A DNA stretch of 10,643 nucleotides from Phoronis ovalis (taxonomy: Eukaryota; Phoronida; Phoronidae): assembly GCA_028565635.1 (NCBI GenBank), contig JAOXYB010061424.1, forward strand, positions 1-10,643. The letters are read 5' to 3'. Made by a program: the position numbers and the translations under genes. Of the stretch, positions 1 to 7,200 are shown one piece after another. Numbering within the stretch: position 1 is the first letter of the stretch; every line of letters begins with the position of its first letter. The notes under the pieces were generated by a model. The model was not told the DNA's origin. It saw nothing but the letters and a program-made list of their open reading frames with translations, and made no database searches.

Positions 1-224
1 GTAACATTATGTAGAATGTATGAAGCTAGCATATCCTGCACAGATGATGGGAGATGTGCAATGAAGTTGATTGTATAATTATGTTATAATGGGTTGTGTA
101 CGCACAGCTATTAATTTTTCTAAGCCTGGCCCTGCGAGGGCACCAGAAGCTGAAGGGTTTTCCTTGCACCCCGCTGTGGTAATTTCTTACCAGCCCCAAA
201 GTTTTATGCTGAGGTGACTTTCAT

Positions 225-400
225 CTGATGGCTAAAAAATTTACCCTTTTTGCGCATCTGGTGGTGAAAAATATACCCTTTTTACGAGTCTGCAACTCGT
301 GCTAAAAACAACACCCCATTTGCCAATATTTAGCATAATATATACCCTTAACGCGGAATGCGCTTGGTTGAATTTTTTTTTACCCTTTTCACGCGATTTT
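225..400. repeat. Degenerate tandem array, about 32-bp period, TACCCTTTTT core
   Basis: The core ACCCTTTTT or a variant recurs at 243, 275, 313 (ACCCCATTTG), 344 and 372, with spacings of 32, 38, 31 and 28. The cores are usually preceded by an A-rich run (CTAAAAAATTT, GAAAAATAT) and followed by CG-containing bases (TGCGCAT, TACGAGT, AACGCGG, CACGCG). The CpG-bearing spacers stand out from the AT-rich surroundings. The units are diverged, so the exact limits are approximate. Confidence 0.6.
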
Positions 401-430
401 TCGTTCGCGCATCTAGACCCAGCACTTGTG

Positions 431-441
431 CCCCCCCCCCC
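431..441 (+). repeat. Poly-C tract (11 C)
   Basis: Eleven consecutive C follow TTGTG and precede GTTTTATAGG. It is a simple homopolymer within the intron, and its length is likely to be polymorphic or affected by sequencing error. Confidence 0.9.
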
Positions 442-591
442 GTTTTATAGGAAAGACTGTACAAAATGTCTTTGAAATTAGGTAAGAATGGCTCCCGGGA
501 GGAACTATCATTGAAAGTGACTGTATGTGTGTGTCATTGAGTGTTCTCCACGATCAAGCTCTGCGCTGCACACTTTTATATCAACACCGCT

Positions 592-707
592 GTTTTCTTA
601 AATATTGCTCATAATTGACATTTTATAGGAGCATATTCCAACAGGAAGTGTTTTCTTAAATATTGCTCGTAATCAACATTTTGTAGGAGCATATGCTAAC
701 AGGAAGT
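592..707. repeat. 58-bp tandem duplication (two copies)
   Basis: Copy 1 is 592-649 and copy 2 is 650-707. Both begin GTTTTCTTAAATATTGCTC and end AACAGGAAGT, with only a few substitutions between them (CATAATTGAC versus CGTAATCAAC, TTCC versus TGCT). The equal lengths and clean junction indicate a local tandem duplication in the intron. Confidence 0.9.
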
Positions 708-1013
708 ATTTACTAACAAAAGCATGCCTTTTGAATTAAGGTCAAGCTACAACTCACCAGGGTTTCTATTTATTAATTAGCAGTACTTTTTTACAAGCAA
801 TTCTACTTATATTCCTTTTAAAAGACAATAAAAACAATCATTTAACATTTTTTTGCTAATGAAATGTAATGAGCAATGACATAAATTTGACTGGATAACT
901 ATATATTTCTTTAATTTATTATTTTGATGAATGGAACTGTACTTCTAAAACATATATGCTTCATATTCATAATATGCAATTCCTTTCACTCAAATAGTCA
1001 ATTTAAGCAGCGT

Positions 1014-1042
1014 GACAGGATGATTCTCAAAATCGTCCTGTC
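1014..1042. repeat. Inverted repeat (12-bp stem, 5-nt loop) near an acceptor
   Basis: GACAGGATGATT, loop CTCAA, AATCGTCCTGTC. Eleven of the 12 stem positions are Watson-Crick and the remaining one is a T-G wobble in RNA. It ends 73 nt before the first exon of the window. Confidence 0.8.
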
Positions 1043-1115
1043 CTTGTTAAATGTAGCTACTACATTATATTCTTTTTATGTTTATTAAACATGTTTGATT
1101 TACATAATATTTCAG

Positions 1116-1260
1116 GTATAGGTGAGATTCAGGATCCATTTGTCTGGGAACAAGTTGGGAAGAATCTCTTCTGTTTAGCGGTTGAAGGGGTTTTGTTCTT
1201 CATCTTGACTTTGCTCATACAATATGAATTCTTTGTACCAAAAACTTGCAGAACAACAAA
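1116..1260 (+). CDS. Exon A: last transmembrane helix of TMD2
   Basis: The acceptor is ttcag ending at 1115 and the donor is gtaagt at 1261. The first two bases finish a codon begun in the upstream exon. Then come 47 codons starting [18 protein letters not shown], and two bases (aa) complete an Asn with the next exon. A hydrophobic helix of about 23 residues ([15 protein letters not shown]..., 1166-1234) is followed by [12 protein letters not shown]. This matches the final helix of TMD2 in ABCA proteins, with the conserved NLF.(M/L)AVEGV pattern, just before the cytosolic NBD2. Confidence 0.93.
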
Positions 1261-4200
1261 GTAAGTTGAATCTAATAGTGAAATTATAACTGTTATGGTC
1301 ATCTATACCTGCCAAGTGTCACGCATTGGGCATGACAGTCACGCTTTTTGTAATTACTGGCGATGTCACGCCGGGCCAGTCAAATCTCACGCATACTTAA
1401 AATATTTAAAAAAAGAATGATTTTAACCATAAATCCCTGAAAACGTAAACTTTGGAAGCCAGCATCGAGTTGCTATCACAAACCTAGCGGGAGCACGGAG
1501 AATTTGTCTATAGAGGTGCCATCTGTCGGCCTTTATTACCACGTGGAATCTAGGGACAGAGAATTCGCTCTCCTGAACTCGGAGGTAAGAAAGACGTCGC
1601 TGTATCCGATCCACTTTTTTGACGTGTAATTATAACAGTTTTTACCGTCGGCGTTGTTACTTGAATCTTGTTGTTGTGGTGAACCCTACTGACCGGAACT
1701 CCGACTTAAACTAAGACGCTTGGACTTTAATATTAAAATACTGCTTTTATGCCATTTTCTATATGTCATATGGAAAAGTTTTGGTCACAAAAAATTTTGT
1801 TAAACTTTAAAGTAAATTTCTGGGACCAAAATCCTAACTTAAAAAATGACACATTCAAACATGTTTTTTTCATGGAAGCCTACTCAAGAAGCCACCAGAG
1901 AGCAACAAATATGCCTAAGGCGGCCCCTGGACCCGGCCAAGCCAAGGGTGGCACATCCCCCTTGGAAGCCCCCTGCTCGGGTCTCAGGCGACGCCTTTGG
2001 CGACGCTTGGACACAAACCAAAAAATATGTCAACTCTTTCAGGTTTTATTTACTTGGTCATCCACCAGTGCTTTTTGTAATACTGTAGGACAGGTACCAA
2101 CTTTTCTAGAAAATTTGTGTCTTCCTACCATTTACAAAATAATGTATATAATATTCCTATAAAATTTAAGATAGAAAGGCTAAATAAAAATACAAATTAT
2201 GTATTTCATTTAGTTGTAGTATGTGATGATACCCAATTAACGAGAGATTAACTAAGAACAAAAGATTTCTGGTGTGTTGAAATGTCATCATCTCTTTAGG
2301 GGACACCTGGATTGCCAAACTCGACAATAATTTGACAGACTGAAAAATATTTAGCTTGCTGGCTAATGTATACTGCTCGATCTTTACCCCTAGTCCATCT
2401 ATTAACTTTCTTTTTGTGTTACAGTAACAGCTTCAGTTTGCGTGAGATCAACTTCATATTAGGTGTAGGGTAAATATAGGTTAAAATACAGGTCACCTTC
2501 AGTTTTCAGAGTCGGATCACTTCCAATATGGCTGACTGGTGGCCATGTTTGTTCTCAAGTTAAGTTATTTGTACCCAAATCTGATAGTATAGGTTAAAAT
2601 AAAGGTCAAGTTTGATTTTTACCTGTATGACTTCTAGGCCTACTGGCCATGTTTATGCCTCAAGATAACCTGTGTATATCCATATTTTGAAAACTCTGCT
2701 AGACAAAGGCACCATTGCAAAACAGAAGGTAAATTAGGCCAAAATACATGCGTACCATGCACTGATTTATGTTTAACCCCCAGCTTAGCATATGACCATT
2801 CACATTTACACAGTCATGTTCAAGTTATTGAGAATAATTATCTAAAAGATTCCTTGCAGTAGGCCTGTTTAGTCACATTTCATCCTGCAAGATATTTAAT
2901 TATATAACTATATTGCAATTCCAGTCACTTGCAACTTAGTACGAATCCTTCAATTTGTGAAGATGAAGATGTTGCTGCTGAACGAGAGAGAGTTCTAGCA
3001 GGTGGTGCTTCTGGAGACATGTTAATACTTGAAGAGCTTACAAAGGTATATTAGTCATCTGTTACCGATTGTGATATGTATTAAGTGAATTGATATTCTG
3101 CTATAGTGGGACCTGGGACCACACCATGACTCAGTTTTGCTCTCTAATTGTTTATCCCCTCCTATCTAGCAAACTTCAAAATCAAGTTCAAAAGGGAACA
3201 GGGTTCTACATTCGTTGGCACTCAGACATACAAACATTTAGCATTTTATATATTTCCTAATCACTTTATTGTGTTAACTGTACAGAGCCCTGAAAACATG
3301 CCCATTGAAGAAACTTTTCCCACATTGTTTGTGGCTCTGAACTTCAAGTTTATGCTGCAAATATGTAGATAATATATATTAATTTCAAAGGTAATGGCTC
3401 GATGTTTGTGTAGACTACGTAATTTGTTATTTCAACGATTTTTTCCACGTTTTAGGTTTATCAAAAAAATAGTGGTGGGTCATTGGTCGCTGTCGATAAA
3501 TTGTGTGTTGGTGTACCTAAAGGACAATGCTTTGGTTTACTTGGTATAAATGGAGCAGGAAAAACATCAACTTTCAAAATGTTGACTGGAGACACAGACG
3601 TAACAAGTGGAAAGGCATCATTAGCTGGTTACAGGTACTTAATGTTATGTACTCAATGTTATGTACTCAATGTTATGTACTCAATGTTATGTACTCAATG
3701 TTATGTACTCAATGTTATGTACTCAATATTATGTACTCAATGTTATGTACTCAATATTATGTACTCAATGTTATGTACTCAATGTTATGTACTAGCTTGA
3801 AGCAATTCAGATTTTATTATTAATATTTTTTTAATGGGTCCCCTAATGTATTACAAAGCAAGTAAGACAAGGCACACCTGCTGAGCATTTTGTCATGAGT
3901 TTTTGTCTCACTGGTGTATCAATTCAAAAATGAAATTTCAGCAACCCCATATTGAGTGGCTTAAAAGCTCACATTGGGAATTTTGTAAAATGTTGAAAGT
4001 GATGTTGTATAAACTTACTTAACTATCGAATTAAAAATACATTTTTGTAGAATTTTATTTGCTTAACTGACAATTTTTTACACTTTTCTGTTGTATCCTC
4101 TTGTTACATCAAAACAAACCCTACAACTTTTTCTCATACTGTATCAAATGATTAATTGTTCATTGAGGAATATTGTCTTCCATTTCATTTTGTCTATCTT

Positions 4201-7200
4201 TCATTTAGTATGTTAATAAATAAATTATGAAATGTTAAAATTAACTTCAAATTGTTCCCTTTCAGTATCTTAACTGACATGAGGAAGGTGAACCAACACA
4301 TGGGATATTGTCCTCAGTTTGATGCGTTAGACAGTCTGTTAACAGGCAAAGAACATCTCGAATTCTATGCTCGCTTGAGAGGCATTCCAGAACATGAAAT
4401 AAGCCAGGTCAGTCTACAGGAAAATATTAAGCAAAAAAAGTTCATTTTCTGTTTTGTTGGTAAGATTTTGATCTCACAGAATTAACCTGATGTATCTGGG
4501 TGTGATAGCATGTTAACTTTCCTCTATCACAGTGTTACATTGGATGTGGTTACTACTCTTTGTTCTATAATGTTTAAAGAATCAAATATTTGCGATAAAT
4601 TAATTAAACATGAAATGTCCACTAAAACACAATCTTGTATCTTTTTAAATGATTCCTTTTACATTGGGCTCCTCTAACTACTTGTTTAGCTGTGTGCAAT
4701 GACATTTGGCAAGAATACTGCTTGTCAATGTTAAACTGTCACCCAATAATTTTAGCATTTTTTTGTGAGAAACTGCATATTTTGAAATTTCAAAATGTCC
4801 TATTTCATGTTAGGTCACTCTGTTTGCGTTTACAGTGCGTTTCCTTAAGTTATCACAAAAATTCGATTCTTTATGAAGCAAAGAGTATGTTATTTGCTTC
4901 ATGGAAACCTAAGATTTTGGGAGTCGCACTGTATATTTTATACAAAGTTAATAACTTTCAGTATACAGTTACATCTGTTACAGTGACATAATTGTAGTAA
5001 ATTTAATCATGCTTGCTTGACATGTAATTTGTAGGTCACTGAATGGTGCTTGAAGAAGCTGGGTTTGAAGTCACATGCCAACAAACCCTCATGGCAATTC
5101 TCTGGTGGCAATAAGCGAAAATTATCTACAGCCATTGCACTTATAGGAAACCCTCCAGTTATATTTCTGGTAAGTATGCAATTAAACCTATTAGTGTATA
5201 TTCAAGAATGCAAAATATTGTCATATTTTGTACTGTTTGCATTAAAGACTTGAAGGAACAAACTAGTTGTAGCAATTTATGCATATTATAGTACTAAGTT
5301 AATATAATTATAAATAGATATAATTAATAGTTGTTGTAGCAGTTTATGCATATTATAGTAAGTTAATATAATTATAAATAGATATAATTTAGCAGTTGTT
5401 GTAGCAATTTATGCATATTATAGTAAGTTAATATAATTATAAATAGATATAATTTAGCAGATCTTCAAGAAATTTTGACTTAATTACCTCAATTGTTGTG
5501 TGGGCATCCATCTGTATTAGATATTCATTGAAAATATCAATTAATTATTGCAATCATAAGAACTGTAATTTATGACACTTTCAGGATGAGCCTACTACAG
5601 GTATGGATCCTAAAGCCAGGAGATTCCTATGGAGCTGCTTAAATAATATAGTTAAGGAAGGCAGATCTGTTATACTTACTTCTCATAGGTAAGAAACACA
5701 ACACAATATGTTCTGTGTGACCTATTTTCATGGTTCACTTAGTAAATTATAAATTTAAAATACACACATTTATTTGAACATGTAAGAAAAATATGTTTAA
5801 AGTACTAATGAATTTTAACATTACTTCTTCTATGGTGCTTATAGATTAACTTGTACGACAGCAATTACTTTAAATGTAAATAATATTTAGTATTAATATT
5901 AATATTAATGTCTTAAAAAGACTAGTTTGATCATATTATTCTTTAGTATGGAAGAGTGTGAAGCTCTGTGCAGTAGAGTGGGAATTATGGTGAATGGTAC
6001 ATTTCAATGTCTTGGTAGTATACAGCATCTTAAAAATAGGTATGTCATTATATAGCAAACTTGAGTCAATAAAATTGCCGTTATTTGTACACAGATTTTT
6101 AGGAAAATTAGACTTGTAGATATTAAGTGGTACAAGCTATTATTGATTTGCATCGCTGGAATATTGCAATAGACCATTTGAATGAACTTGGTTTAGCCAC
6201 CAGTTGTGGACCCAAACCTTCGTATCATGTGACATTTTGTAAAAGAACAATGATGTCATTCTCTGTGCACTAGCACAATTCATTCATAAAATGCTATATT
6301 TTTCACTTCCTCCACATTCTGAGACAAAATCAAAAGAACAATAATGTCATTCTCTGTGCGCTTACACAATTCATTCATAAAATGCTATATTTTTCACTTC
6401 CTGCGCATGCTGAGACAAAATCAAAAGCAAATCTTATTTCCATTGGTCTAAGAATTGTCTTATTTTTGTTATTTTAAATTGTTCTAAACTTACATTATTT
6501 ATTATGTTGTTTTGCTTTGATTAAATTTCACCTGAAATTGTATTCGTCTGAAGGATGCCGAGATCGAAAGGGTCCAGTGGTGGTGCCTTCAAGTGTTTGC
6601 AAATAGGTTTTTTTGTTTTTTGAAGCATACCAATATACATCAATGGTAGATGCAGAAATGAGAATTTAAATGTATTTGTATGTTTGTATCCATACAATCA
6701 TGTATATTTGTATATTATACATCAATTTCATAATTGATTTTTCAGGTTTGGTGATGGGTATACTATTATTGTGCGTGTGTCAGGAATACAACCCAACCTT
6801 ATACCACTGAAATCTTATATCAGTGAAGTGTTCGAAGATTCGACACTGAAAGAAGAACACCATAATATGTTACAATATCATCTAGGCTCGAGTGTATCCC
6901 TTGGTGGTGTTTTTAGTCAGTTAGAGTCTGTCAGGGAAAAGTATCAAATTGAAGACTATTCTGTGAGTCAAACTACATTAGATCAGGTAAGTTTCACAAT
7001 TTCTTTGATTTCTGATTGTTTTATATCAGACATACATAATGCTATAATGTGGGCTTGTTCTACTGTCTTTTCTCTGTGTTCAATCCTAATATTATTTTTT
7101 TTTTAGGCTTATGCTTTTATTCAATTTTATTAGCAACATTGCCAGTAATGTCTGCAAGTAATGAAATGGATATATACGGATTTGATAGCTTTTAAAATGT

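Larger units (their letters stand above)
1..1115 (+). other. Upstream intron (partial), no exon recognised
   Basis: Because the first exon starts with an acceptor in mid-codon, this stretch is read as the 3' part of an intron. I find no translated segment resembling the ABCA exon expected next upstream. It contains a small GC hairpin (GCCCT/AGGGC, 129-141), a degenerate 32-bp array, a poly-C run, a 58-bp tandem duplication and a 12-bp-stem hairpin near the acceptor. The rest is AT-rich and unremarkable. Confidence 0.75.
1261..2924 (+). other. Intron A (1664 nt), repeat-rich
   Basis: This is the longest complete intron in the window, with gtaagt donor and ccag acceptor. It is a patchwork: a TCACGC-motif segment (1311-1395), a moderately GC-rich stretch (about 1420-1720), a GC-rich patch (about 1912-2012), and a copy of the downstream dispersed repeat (about 2402-2670). 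Open frames of 63 codons (minus, 1423-1614) and 137 codons (plus, 1749-2162) resemble nothing I recognise and are not called as genes. The 2160-2400 and 2670-2924 parts show nothing notable. Confidence 0.85.

Noticed and set aside
1423-1614. 63-codon open frame on the minus strand, rich in Arg
   Set aside because: No recognised family, no splice partners or start context that stand out; probably chance within a higher-GC repeat-like segment.
1749-2162. 137-codon open frame on the plus strand in intron A
   Set aside because: The peptide resembles no known domain, its composition shifts abruptly at the GC-rich patch, and it lies between two well-phased exons.
2402-2445. Acceptor-like TTTTTGTGTTACAG in intron A as start of a cryptic exon
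   Set aside because: The sequence after it is the dispersed repeat, not ABCA coding sequence, and the phases of exons A and B already match.
3483-3823. Two overlapping forward open frames of about 100 codons with repetitive Cys/Tyr/Met peptides
   Set aside because: They are exon C plus read-through of a 14-bp array with no stops in any frame. The donor, the phase and the exon D join show that this is intron.
4692-4991. 99-codon open frame in intron D as a possible extra exon
   Set aside because: Exons D and E join in phase 0 and give continuous conserved NBD sequence. Inserting this would break the fold, and no homology is visible.
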